Counted from the stretch's first letter, positions 1 through 5,703 are shown. The stretch is 5,703 nucleotides of DNA from Candidatus Cloacimonadota bacterium (GCA_029934195.1 JAOZMQ010000217.1:1-5703); one strand, 5' to 3'. The notes: generated by a model from the letters alone, not told the origin. Numbers and translations are program-made.

Positions 1-60
1 CCCAACGCTAACGCATTGGGCTATATAGATGTCGCTTCTATGAAGCTGAAAAATAAATAA
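1..60 (+). CDS. C-terminal tail of an unidentified gene (5' end outside window); possibly a PstS-like binding protein
   Basis: Frame 1 is open from the left edge to a TAA at 58-60 and encodes 19 residues, PNANALGYIDVASMKLKNK. The body of the gene lies outside the window. The piece 'PNA.GYIDVAS' resembles the 'NPNAIGYV' motif near the C-terminus of phosphate-type (PstS-like) periplasmic binding proteins, where this loop is followed by a short variable tail. That family assignment is an inference from one short motif. A real gene is favoured by the protein-like composition, by the fact that the plus strand is otherwise uncoded here, and by the convergent arrangement with priA, which leaves a plausible 214-base gap. 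Chance is not excluded for so short a reading frame. Confidence 0.4.
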   Translation, partial: PNANALGYIDVASMKLKNK

Positions 61-92
61 TTTTCCAATTAATCTTTCTTCATGAAATTCTG

Positions 93-110
93 TTCTTTAT
101 GGTTAAAGAA
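93..110 (+). repeat. Short AT-rich hairpin, possible weak terminator of the left-edge gene
   Basis: A perfect 7-bp inverted repeat, TTCTTTA (93-99) and TAAAGAA (104-110), flanks a TGGT loop. It lies 33 bases after the plus-strand stop codon and is followed by the T-rich stretch TTCCTTTTC (111-119). Position and order fit a weak rho-independent terminator, but only one stem pair is G:C and the T-tract is broken by cytosines, so the structure may be chance in AT-rich DNA. Confidence 0.25.
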
Positions 111-205
111 TTCCTTTTCGTTCAGAGACTATATAGAATTTTTGCTAATGAACGATAAAGTATATTGGACTCAGTACCATTTTCAAATATACATCTTGTT
201 CGTCC

Positions 206-238
206 ATCTTTTCTTGTCGTTTATCGCTTGGAAAAGAT
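206..238. repeat. 8-bp inverted repeat in the convergent gap downstream of priA
   Basis: ATCTTTTC (206-213) and GAAAAGAT (231-238) are perfect reverse complements separated by 17 bases, with a further possible CG/CG pairing inside the loop. On the plus strand it is followed closely by TCCTTTTTGT (241-250). On the minus strand, the direction priA transcription would arrive from, no T-tract follows. It is therefore not a convincing priA terminator. The whole gap 61-274 otherwise shows no gene, RNA or mobile element that I can support. Confidence 0.25.
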
Positions 239-274
239 TGTCCTTTTTGTGAGTATATTTAAGGTTTGTAAATT

Positions 275-2683
275 TTATAGTAAACTATTGGGATCTACAT
301 CAATTGTCATCCTTATACTCGAATGCAGAGAAATATTTGTTACCATCATTGATATAAATTTTGACCGATTAGAAATAGTTTTTGATTTCACAATTACATG
401 AACTCTAAATTTTTCCTTTAATTTATTGAATGGTGCTGGAATTGGACCAAGAACGATTATATCTTCTGATTTGAATGACCTGCTTATTTTATTTATAATG
501 GCTTTATATTTATCGATCTCAACCAATAGCTTCTTTTCATTTTTACTTAAGAAAAGAAATCTTACCAACTTAGTAAATGGAGGATAACTTAATTCTTTAC
601 GATTTAATATTTCTATTTCAGCAAATCGAACATAGTTCTGCGTTTTAGCTAATTTGATAGCGTAATGTTCTGGATTATATGTCTGGATTAAAACTTCTCC
701 CGCTTTTTCTCCGCGACCGGCACGACCAGCAACTTGTGTTAATAGCTGAAATACTCTCTCGGATGCACGAAAATCTGGAATATTTAGACTTACATCTGCT
801 GACAACACTCCTACAAGAGTTACATTTGGGAAATCTAAGCCTTTAGCAATCATCTGAGTTCCAAGTAAAATATCAATATTTCCGTTCCTCATTCTCTCAA
901 ACATTGAATCATAACTATTTTTTTTATGGGTAGTATCAGCATCCATTCTTAAAATTCTTGCAGTCGGAAATATTGTCTGCAGATAAATTTCGGCTTGTTG
1001 CGTACCGGCTGAACCAAATGAAAATAGATAGCTTCCACAATCATCACATTTTCTTGGAAGCCTAATTTTATGACCACAATAATGACAAACAAGAGATGAA
1101 TCATAACTATGATATTTATAGCTAATTTCACAATTTGGACATTTGTACAACTTTCCACAAGTTATGCATTGCAGGAATGAAGAATGCCCTCTTCTATTTA
1201 GAAACAAAATAATCTGCTCTTTTTTATCTAATCGGTCTTTGATTTTTTCTTTAAGAATTTCAGACAATAAATTGTTTTCTTTTTTTTCTTGCTCTTTTTC
1301 GAGACACATATCAATAATTTTTACTGATGGAAGTAAATAATCGCAAGGTCTTTTGGTAAGAGTTAGCAATTCATATTTTCCTGAATTTGCATTTGCCCAA
1401 CTTTCTAAAGAAGGTGTTGCACTTCCAAGAATTACAACTGCATTATGAAATTTTCCTCTTACAATTGCAATGTCTCTACCATTATAACGCGGAGCTTTAT
1501 CTTGCTTATAACTCGTTTCATGTTCTTCATCTACTATAATAATACCAATATTTTTTAAAGGAGCAAAAATAGCGCTCCTTGCGCCAATTACTATTTTACA
1601 TCTTCCAGAATTAATCTTTCTCCACTCATTCAATTTTTCTCTTTCATTTAAGTGACTGTGTAAAACAGCAATAGTTTCTCCAAAAACGTTATAGAATTTC
1701 TCTACCATTTGCGGTGTTAATGAAATTTCCGGTACAAGCATTAAAGCAGTTTTTTTTTGGTGTAAGATATCTCTAATACTCTCAATATACACTTCTGTTT
1801 TCCCAGAACCTGTTATACCAAAAAGAAGAAATGTTTGGAACTCATTCTGTGCTATGCTTTCTTTAATTACATCTAATGCTATTTTTTGTTCATTTGTAAA
1901 CTGAATTGACTTTTTTTCTACTTTCTGTGATTTAAACAAATTGTCTTGTAATACTTCGCGAGGTTCTATATTAATGATACCTTTGTTTCTTAATGCTTTT
2001 ACAATTGAATAACTAAAATCAAGTGCAATTTCTGATAACGGTAAAGCTTCTGTATTTGTATTTATTCTTTGATAAAGTTGATTTTGTTTTTTTGTAAGTA
2101 ATGGGATTTCTTGTATATCTGTTTTGACAATAAAATTAACTACTTTATTCTTAATTCTAAGGTCATAGGTTCTATAAACTTCTATAATTCCAGCACCTTC
2201 TAATTTTTCTAACCAAAAATATAACCTATTAATTTTATCATTATTTTTTAAATCATCAATTGAAGTCCACTGAATTGAGCTTAAATTCGTAATAATAATT
2301 TCTGCATTTCCATCAGAATCTTCAAGAAAACCATGTTTTATAATACGAGCTTTTTGTTGCAGTGTAATATTTAAACCAGCCGGTAACATACTAAAAAAAG
2401 CCATTCCAATTGAAGTCAGATAATATTTAGATATCCATTGCGATAAATCAAGCAAGTCAATATCAATAAGCGGAATTATATCAATAACTTCTAAAATTTG
2501 TTTATACTGAATTTCCTTACTCAAATCATTCAAATCAATATTGTCCCAAATTATCCCAGTATAAATTTGATTTCTAAAATTGACGATAACTCTTGAACCT
2601 CGTTTTAAAATTAACGGTGAACTATAAGTGAATAATTGTGATATATTGATTGGTAATGCTATGTCGTAGTAATATAATTTCAT
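275..2683 (-). CDS. priA: Primosomal protein N' (PriA), replication-restart DNA helicase
   Basis: PriA binds stalled or abandoned replication forks in the cytoplasm, unwinds 3'-to-5' and starts reloading of the replicative helicase. The 802 residues (from the ATG at 2683) show the full family layout: 3'-end-binding domain (about 1-110, starting 'MKLYYYDIALP'); winged helix (about 195-245); Q-motif region (about 262); Walker A GSGKT (292-296, catalytic Lys295); DEEH box (385-388); 'GSATPS' motif III; eight zinc-binding cysteines in four CxxC pairs (506/509, 515/518, 533/536, 546/549) inserted in the second helicase lobe; 'GTQMIAKGLDFP' motif V; QVAGRAGRG motif VI (650-658); and a C-terminal domain. 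The protein is longer than E. coli PriA (732 residues), mostly ahead of the helicase core. No key residue is missing. A TTG codon 18 bases upstream (2699-2701) would add six residues but lies inside the terminator stem-loop, so ATG 2683 is preferred. The gene follows the motor operon on the same strand. Confidence 0.97.
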   Translation of the reverse strand: MKLYYYDIALPINISQLFTYSSPLILKRGSRVIVNFRNQIYTGIIWDNIDLNDLSKEIQYKQILEVIDIIPLIDIDLLDLSQWISKYYLTSIGMAFFSMLPAGLNITLQQKARIIKHGFLEDSDGNAEIIITNLSSIQWTSIDDLKNNDKINRLYFWLEKLEGAGIIEVYRTYDLRIKNKVVNFIVKTDIQEIPLLTKKQNQLYQRINTNTEALPLSEIALDFSYSIVKALRNKGIINIEPREVLQDNLFKSQKVEKKSIQFTNEQKIALDVIKESIAQNEFQTFLLFGITGSGKTEVYIESIRDILHQKKTALMLVPEISLTPQMVEKFYNVFGETIAVLHSHLNEREKLNEWRKINSGRCKIVIGARSAIFAPLKNIGIIIVDEEHETSYKQDKAPRYNGRDIAIVRGKFHNAVVILGSATPSLESWANANSGKYELLTLTKRPCDYLLPSVKIIDMCLEKEQEKKENNLLSEILKEKIKDRLDKKEQIILFLNRRGHSSFLQCITCGKLYKCPNCEISYKYHSYDSSLVCHYCGHKIRLPRKCDDCGSYLFSFGSAGTQQAEIYLQTIFPTARILRMDADTTHKKNSYDSMFERMRNGNIDILLGTQMIAKGLDFPNVTLVGVLSADVSLNIPDFRASERVFQLLTQVAGRAGRGEKAGEVLIQTYNPEHYAIKLAKTQNYVRFAEIEILNRKELSYPPFTKLVRFLFLSKNEKKLLVEIDKYKAIINKISRSFKSEDIIVLGPIPAPFNKLKEKFRVHVIVKSKTISNRSKFISMMVTNISLHSSIRMTIDVDPNSLL

Positions 2684-2686
2684 GAT

Positions 2687-2709
2687 AAAAAAAGCCCTCA
2701 AAAGAGGGC
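2687..2709 (-). terminator. Rho-independent terminator of the TolQ-TolR-TolR-TonB-like operon
   Basis: On the minus strand, GCCCTC (2709-2704), a TTTT loop (2703-2700) and GAGGGC (2699-2694) form a perfect 6-bp GC-rich stem, followed directly by seven T residues (2693-2687). It starts nine bases after the stop codon of the TonB-like gene. The other strand has A-runs rather than T-runs after the stem, so it should work only in the minus direction. Its T-tract ends three bases before the priA ATG. Confidence 0.9.
2695..2699 (-). promoter_or_regulatory. Candidate priA ribosome binding site inside the terminator 3' arm
   Basis: GAGGG on the minus strand is the only Shine-Dalgarno-like sequence ahead of the priA ATG (2683). 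It lies 11 bases upstream, longer than the 5-6 base spacing at the other genes here. It is also the 3' arm of the terminator stem, so in any read-through RNA it would be base-paired. Either this is a poor or regulated site, or priA is translated without one. Confidence 0.4.
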
Positions 2710-2718
2710 AATTATTAA

Positions 2719-4170
2719 TTATTTATAGAACGTCATTGGCCATGAATATTTTCTTGAAGAATTTAACTTTCTAAACCTCCATGTTTTTATCTTCTTACGT
2801 GCTTTTTCTAAAAAATCTTGACTAAACGTACTTCCAGGTGCTGTAGTTATTTCTACATCCTCAACAACTCCTTTAGTATTAATATATAGTAAAAATGTTA
2901 ATTTCCCCTGCATATCAAAGATAACAACTTCTTTATAATATAATTGATTCAACTGTCTCTTATAAGCATTAATAATATTGACAATATTCGTAAAATCACT
3001 TTTGTCTTTAGGAGCACTTACTTCACTCTCAATTGCATCAACATCCATAACTTTCACGTTTGCAAATTGCTTTTGTATTTGAGCCAAATGAGCTTTATCA
3101 TTAATGTGGAAAATTTTTGACTTATCAATTTTTCCGCCAATATCTTCAATATCAACTGCAGAAAAACTATCTCCTGCCCCAGCACCTAAATCCGCAAGAT
3201 CTATTATATTAGTTTCCTTACCTACATTAAATGACTTTCCAGTCTTTTCTGCATTAAATCCATCTGCTATCTTTTCCTTGGCAATTTGCCTTGTAGCACC
3301 TCTACTCTTACCGCCACTTACAGCTATTGCCCCAGCTACATTTATTTCGAGATAATCAGCTCCTCCAATATCAATGTTATCTCCCGATCCACCAACATTA
3401 GAACCGACATCAGGTATTGCAAATCCGAATTGTTCCTCCACTCGCTGACGAACAGTTTCTTGAGATTCCTCAACAAGTTTTTCTGCTTGCTTTTCATCTT
3501 TAGCCTTTTCTTCTCCAATCTTGTCTTCGCTTACAGAACTATCTCCTTCTCCTTCCCCTTGTTCATCAACTTCCGGTTGAACATAAGTAACTTTTTGTGC
3601 TTGCACAGAACGCTCTAAATATGTACTCATAGTTTGTTCTTCAACAACTGGTTCATATACAGAGTTAAAAATGGTTAAACCGATCAATGTAGCTAATAAT
3701 GCGAAAAATAAAAAGATTCTTGTAAATTTTTCTTCTGGTTTTAAAGCTGGTTTTCGATTGATTTCTTTTATAAATTTCAATTCTTTAGCTGTAGGCTGAT
3801 AAACATAAGGTTTAATAAAGGCAAAATCAATTTCATATTCTTTACTAAACCGAAGAGTACCGGTAAAATCTTCTCTAAGAATAAGCTTTTTACCATCAAT
3901 AAACTTCATTCTTTTAAGTTCTTCCATTGATAAAGTTTGGTTATTTTTTTCAACAGCGAGTTGCATTCCTGAACGCAAGTTCATATACAATTTATTATTT
4001 TTTTTTGTAATCAATTCAAATTTATCAGGAAACTTATTATCTAAAATTTGCCAAAACAAGTTTATATTAGACCCAATAATAAATTTGCTTTTAAAATCTT
4101 TTAAATGTCTTGCATAATTAAGATTCTTATTCTGATATTTCAGTGTAAGATTAAGAACTTTATTCTTCAT
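2719..4170 (-). CDS. TonB-like energy-transducing protein with AgmX/PglI-type C-terminal domain
   Basis: This is the likely mechanical output of the motor, linking the inner-membrane channel to the outer envelope. Its 483 residues divide into a soluble N-terminal region (1-148); one membrane helix (about 150-172, preceded by basic residues); a highly charged, acidic segment (about 200-247, possibly helical); a Gly/Asp/Ser-rich linker (about 250-350); and a C-terminal domain (about 391-483) with the TonB/AgmX pattern 'GKLTFLLYINTKGVVEDVEI', then 'KIKTWRF' and a final 'WPMTFYK'. The N-terminal region ('KFIIGS' near 29-34, later 'GTLRF') resembles the FHA-like cytoplasmic domain of AgmX/GltG-type proteins; that reading is an inference. 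The topology is N-in, with tail in the periplasm. The start is fixed by AGGAGG five bases upstream. It is the last gene before the terminator. Unlike classic TonB it has a large cytoplasmic domain and little proline in the linker. No cysteine is present. The outer-membrane partner is unknown. Confidence 0.85.
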   Translation of the reverse strand: MKNKVLNLTLKYQNKNLNYARHLKDFKSKFIIGSNINLFWQILDNKFPDKFELITKKNNKLYMNLRSGMQLAVEKNNQTLSMEELKRMKFIDGKKLILREDFTGTLRFSKEYEIDFAFIKPYVYQPTAKELKFIKEINRKPALKPEEKFTRIFLFFALLATLIGLTIFNSVYEPVVEEQTMSTYLERSVQAQKVTYVQPEVDEQGEGEGDSSVSEDKIGEEKAKDEKQAEKLVEESQETVRQRVEEQFGFAIPDVGSNVGGSGDNIDIGGADYLEINVAGAIAVSGGKSRGATRQIAKEKIADGFNAEKTGKSFNVGKETNIIDLADLGAGAGDSFSAVDIEDIGGKIDKSKIFHINDKAHLAQIQKQFANVKVMDVDAIESEVSAPKDKSDFTNIVNIINAYKRQLNQLYYKEVVIFDMQGKLTFLLYINTKGVVEDVEITTAPGSTFSQDFLEKARKKIKTWRFRKLNSSRKYSWPMTFYK

Positions 4171-4175
4171 AAATT

Positions 4176-4181
4176 CCTCCT
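4176..4181 (-). promoter_or_regulatory. Strong ribosome binding site of the TonB-like gene, overlapping the upstream stop
   Basis: The minus strand reads TAGGAGGAATTTATG: a perfect AGGAGG five bases before the ATG at 4170. Its first two bases are also the last two bases of the TAG stop of the preceding TolR-like gene (4180-4182). This fixes the start and suggests translational coupling. Confidence 0.85.
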
Positions 4182-4722
4182 AATTCCCTAATATTTTATT
4201 TTTATCTGTTTCATACAAGCTTGAAAAATAAATATTAGCAAAAGAAGCCTTCCCACTTATTCTAATCAACTCAGTTATATATCGACATTTTATTTGATTA
4301 TCTGCTTGTATAAGAATACAAGGAATACTTTTATCATTTAAATCTGTAATATTCTTTGCTTCATTTTTCAATAAGGTTAAAAAATTTTTCCTTGTCGCTT
4401 CATCATTAATAAGATCTTCAGGAGAACCAACATTGTAAAAATTTGAAGACCCAAACAATATTTGATCTGGATAAATTTTTAACACAGTTATTTCACCACC
4501 TTCAATTAATTTCTCTCTAGAAATTGTGGTTGGCAAATTCATTCCTTGTGGAACTATTTTTGTAGAGTCCATTGATACATTTTTTATTAAAAAAACTAAA
4601 AGAATAGTTAGAATATCAATTAATGATGTAATCTCAAGCGGTTTTACCTTTGGTTGCTTTCGATTCATCTTGTACGATCTTTTTGAATCATCTTTTCTTA
4701 TGCTATTAGATTCTATACTCAT
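4180..4722 (-). CDS. ExbD/TolR-family biopolymer transport protein (second copy, proton-site Asp present)
   Basis: This is a stator-type subunit expected to sit with its helix inside the TolQ/ExbB pore. Its 180 residues comprise a basic cytoplasmic N-terminus (1-28), one membrane helix (about 30-47) containing 'EITSLIDILTILLVF', and a periplasmic domain (about 50-180). Asp36 sits at the position of the essential proton-carrying Asp of the ExbD/TolR/MotB family (compare the usual 'PLIDVMLVLL'). The periplasmic part shows the family pattern, including 'ILIQADNQIKCRYITELI', matching the conserved 'I.AD....Y..v..v' segment. It has two cysteines (in 'SIPCIL' and 'IKCRY'). The ATG at 4722 has AGGAGA five bases upstream; an internal Met19 lacks such support. 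It lies nine bases after one TolR-like gene and nine before the TonB-like gene. It is paralogous to the preceding protein only in fold, with little visible identity. Confidence 0.88.
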   Translation of the reverse strand: MSIESNSIRKDDSKRSYKMNRKQPKVKPLEITSLIDILTILLVFLIKNVSMDSTKIVPQGMNLPTTISREKLIEGGEITVLKIYPDQILFGSSNFYNVGSPEDLINDEATRKNFLTLLKNEAKNITDLNDKSIPCILIQADNQIKCRYITELIRISGKASFANIYFSSLYETDKNKILGN

Positions 4723-4727
4723 ATTAG

Positions 4728-4733
4728 TCTCCT
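4728..4733 (-). promoter_or_regulatory. Ribosome binding site of the second TolR-like gene, overlapping the upstream stop
   Basis: The minus strand reads TAGGAGACTAATATG, giving AGGAGA five bases before the ATG at 4722. The TAG stop of the first TolR-like gene (4732-4734) shares its AG with the site, the same arrangement as at the next gene junction. Confidence 0.8.
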
Positions 4734-5244
4734 AATTTATCTTTCTATATTGTGTTGAGGGGACTTTATAATTTATAGTTACAAATCCATTCTGCTTTGA
4801 TAAATCTATCGCTAACATTAGTGTTTTAAAATCTATATTATCAGATGGCATAATTCCAATTTCAGTCTGTTTTTCGTTGTCCTTCTTCAGTTTTCTTAAC
4901 TCATCATCTAATTGATATAGGTTAAATCGCTTATTTACGGCAACAGCATTCGAATCAACTGCATAAAGAGTTATATTCTTATCAACATCCTGAACCTTAA
5001 TAACAATTCTATTTGTAAAAAGTTGCAAATCAATTCTTTTTGGTAAATCTTCTACCATTTCTGAATTGTCATTATCGTCTCCGCTTGGTGCCTGTAAATC
5101 AATCGCAAGCATGGCGATCTTTACTGCCGCAGTAATAGATAGCAACATTGGAATAATTACAATAAACAGGTTCATTATAGGTAGCAAATTTAATGATGAA
5201 GCTTCCTGTTTTAACATCCGCCGACTTGATGGTCTTTGAACCAT
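4732..5244 (-). CDS. ExbD/TolR-family protein (first copy, Asn at the proton-binding position)
   Basis: The 170 residues show the ExbD/TolR plan: a short basic cytoplasmic N-terminus (1-15), one membrane helix (about 18-41), and a periplasmic domain with a charged central segment (about 105-125) and a C-terminal 'NGFVTINYKV' element like the family's closing strand. The helix begins 'LNLLPIMNLFIVIIPMLL', which aligns with the family's 'INVTPLIDVMLVLLIIFM', but the proton-carrying Asp is replaced by Asn25 (codon AAC). Read alone, this subunit should not carry protons; it may be structural or may pair with the Asp-bearing second copy. The start ATG at 5244 has AAGGA six bases upstream, within the last codons of the TolQ-like gene. 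An alternative is a more distant TolR relative with a different active residue. Family assignment rests on the N-terminal pattern, size and position. Confidence 0.83.
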   Translation of the reverse strand: MVQRPSSRRMLKQEASSLNLLPIMNLFIVIIPMLLSITAAVKIAMLAIDLQAPSGDDNDNSEMVEDLPKRIDLQLFTNRIVIKVQDVDKNITLYAVDSNAVAVNKRFNLYQLDDELRKLKKDNEKQTEIGIMPSDNIDFKTLMLAIDLSKQNGFVTINYKVPSTQYRKIN

Positions 5245-5246
5245 GA

Positions 5247-5703
5247 TTAATCCTTAATAGTATAACTAATTTGGTTTATTGTTTTAACACTATATTCATC
5301 AATCTCATTTACAATTTTTTCAGATCTATTTTGAAAAAATCCTTTTATAAACATTGTTGGTATAGCTATAATTAATCCATAACCAGTTGTACCCATCGCA
5401 ACTGATATACCAGCTGCAAGCCTTGTCGCTCTCTCTGCTTCCGGAGCATTTGCAAGTGCTTTAAAGGATAGAATTAGTCCATAAATTGTACCTAACAATC
5501 CTATAAGAGTTGCTACTTGACTTATGATGTCAAACCAAAACAAATTTGCCGTAATTTTAGGAATCTGTTGCATAGTTGCTTCACCAAACCCATTTTCTAA
5601 TGCATCTTTTAAAGCTTCACCTTTTTTCCCTGAATCTTTAGCATCTTTAAAAGAAACCAAGCCATTCCAAAAGATAAATCCCATTGTTTTCTTTTTGAAG
5701 CCT
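5247..5703 (-). CDS. MotA/TolQ/ExbB-family proton channel subunit (5' end beyond window edge)
   Basis: This inner-membrane protein forms the pentameric channel around the TolR/ExbD helices and uses proton flow to drive the transducer. The visible part contains a cytoplasmic segment with 'LENGFGEATMQQIPKI', then TM2 'FWFDIISQVATLIGLLGTIYG' and, after a short loop, TM3 'AAGISVAMGTTGYGLIIAIP', a textbook MotA_ExbB domain. The pore threonines expected in TM2 ('LLGT') and TM3 ('GTTGYG') are present. The C-terminal tail is short and charged. The frame stays open to the right edge through codons for GFKKT ahead of the Met at 5682-5684. That Met has no good ribosome binding site, and family members are usually over 200 residues with an N-terminal TM1, so I treat the gene as running past the window rather than starting at 5684. 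It is the most upstream visible gene of the operon; only two bases separate its stop from the next ATG. Confidence 0.93.
   Translation of the reverse strand, partial: GFKKKTMGFIFWNGLVSFKDAKDSGKKGEALKDALENGFGEATMQQIPKITANLFWFDIISQVATLIGLLGTIYGLILSFKALANAPEAERATRLAAGISVAMGTTGYGLIIAIPTMFIKGFFQNRSEKIVNEIDEYSVKTINQISYTIKD
5251..5255 (-). promoter_or_regulatory. Ribosome binding site of the first TolR-like gene within the TolQ-like coding end
   Basis: AAGGA on the minus strand lies six bases before the ATG at 5244 and inside the final Lys-Asp codons of the TolQ-like gene. The TAA stop falls between site and start, an arrangement typical of coupled translation. Confidence 0.7.

Noticed and set aside
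145..207. 20-codon minus-strand reading frame (starting MDEQDVY) downstream of priA
   Set aside because: It is too short to support, has no family resemblance, and its stretch has comparable chance open frames in the other phases. A decayed gene remnant is possible but unproven.
206..238. Intergenic inverted repeat as the priA terminator
   Set aside because: No T-tract follows on the minus strand and the loop is 17 bases long. Kept only as a low-confidence repeat.
165..401. Plus-strand reading frame of 78 codons over the end of priA
   Set aside because: Most of it is antisense to the conserved priA C-terminus, it has no convincing ribosome binding site, and its composition looks like the reverse of a real gene.
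1750..1758. Nine-A run (minus strand) in priA, with another of nine at 3998-4006 in the TonB-like gene, as programmed slippage sites
   Set aside because: Both encode in-frame Lys-Lys pairs in otherwise intact genes, and long A-runs are expected in AT-rich, Lys-rich coding DNA. No alternative product of interest follows.
2725..2755. Possible sigma70-like promoter for priA within the end of the TonB-like gene (TTCATG, 17 bases, AATAAT)
   Set aside because: The -35 match is poor, the region is AT-rich, and the bases are constrained as coding sequence for the conserved 'WPMTFYK' end. Too weak to annotate.
3104..3618. Two overlapping plus-strand reading frames (83 and 110 codons) over the linker of the TonB-like gene
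   Set aside because: They are antisense to the Gly/Asp/Glu-rich linker, whose codon bias leaves the opposite strand open and rich in Ser/Pro/Leu/Phe. No start signal and no family resemblance.
1..5703. CRISPR arrays, tRNA/rRNA genes, insertion sequences or phage genes
   Set aside because: No regularly spaced repeats, no cloverleaf-like or rRNA-like sequence, and no transposase or integrase motifs were seen on either strand.

Overview
The window is AT-rich (roughly one third G+C by eye) and densely coded, almost entirely on the minus strand. It comes from a Gram-negative bacterium, because it encodes a proton-driven TolQ/TolR (ExbB/ExbD)-type inner-membrane motor with a TonB-like periplasmic partner. 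The AT-rich, lysine- and asparagine-heavy proteins, the clear AGGAGG-type ribosome binding sites and the gene order (one TolQ, two TolR, then an AgmX/PglI-type protein) would fit the Bacteroidetes/Ignavibacteria/Fibrobacteres side of bacteria. Ignavibacteria is my best guess. This placement is an inference from style, not from a marker gene.

Layout, reading the minus strand from right to left: (1) a TolQ/ExbB/MotA-family channel subunit whose 5' end lies beyond the right edge (5247-5703); (2) a first ExbD/TolR-like protein (4732-5244); (3) a second ExbD/TolR-like protein (4180-4722); (4) a 483-residue single-pass protein with a cytoplasmic, possibly FHA-like N-terminal domain, a long acidic and Gly-rich linker and a TonB/AgmX-type C-terminal domain (2719-4170); (5) a strong intrinsic terminator (2687-2709); (6) priA, the primosomal replication-restart helicase (275-2683). 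At the left edge, the last 19 codons of a plus-strand gene (1-60) converge on priA. The 214-base gap between them (61-274) holds only weak inverted repeats.

The four motor genes form one tight operon with intergenic gaps of 2, 9 and 9 bases. Each internal ribosome binding site overlaps or immediately precedes the upstream stop codon. Together they should build an inner-membrane proton channel (TolQ pentamer around TolR helices) that drives a periplasm-spanning transducer, comparable in layout to TonB-ExbBD, Tol-Pal and the Myxococcus AglQRS/Glt gliding motor. The actual cargo (outer-membrane uptake, envelope constriction or motility) cannot be read from this window.

Three points stand out. 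The first TolR-like protein has Asn where the family carries its proton-binding Asp, while the second keeps the Asp, so the pair may be functionally asymmetric. The terminator of the motor operon ends only three bases before the priA ATG, and its 3' arm doubles as the only Shine-Dalgarno-like sequence for priA. The transducer combines a TonB-like tail with a soluble cytoplasmic domain and a linker that is not proline-rich.
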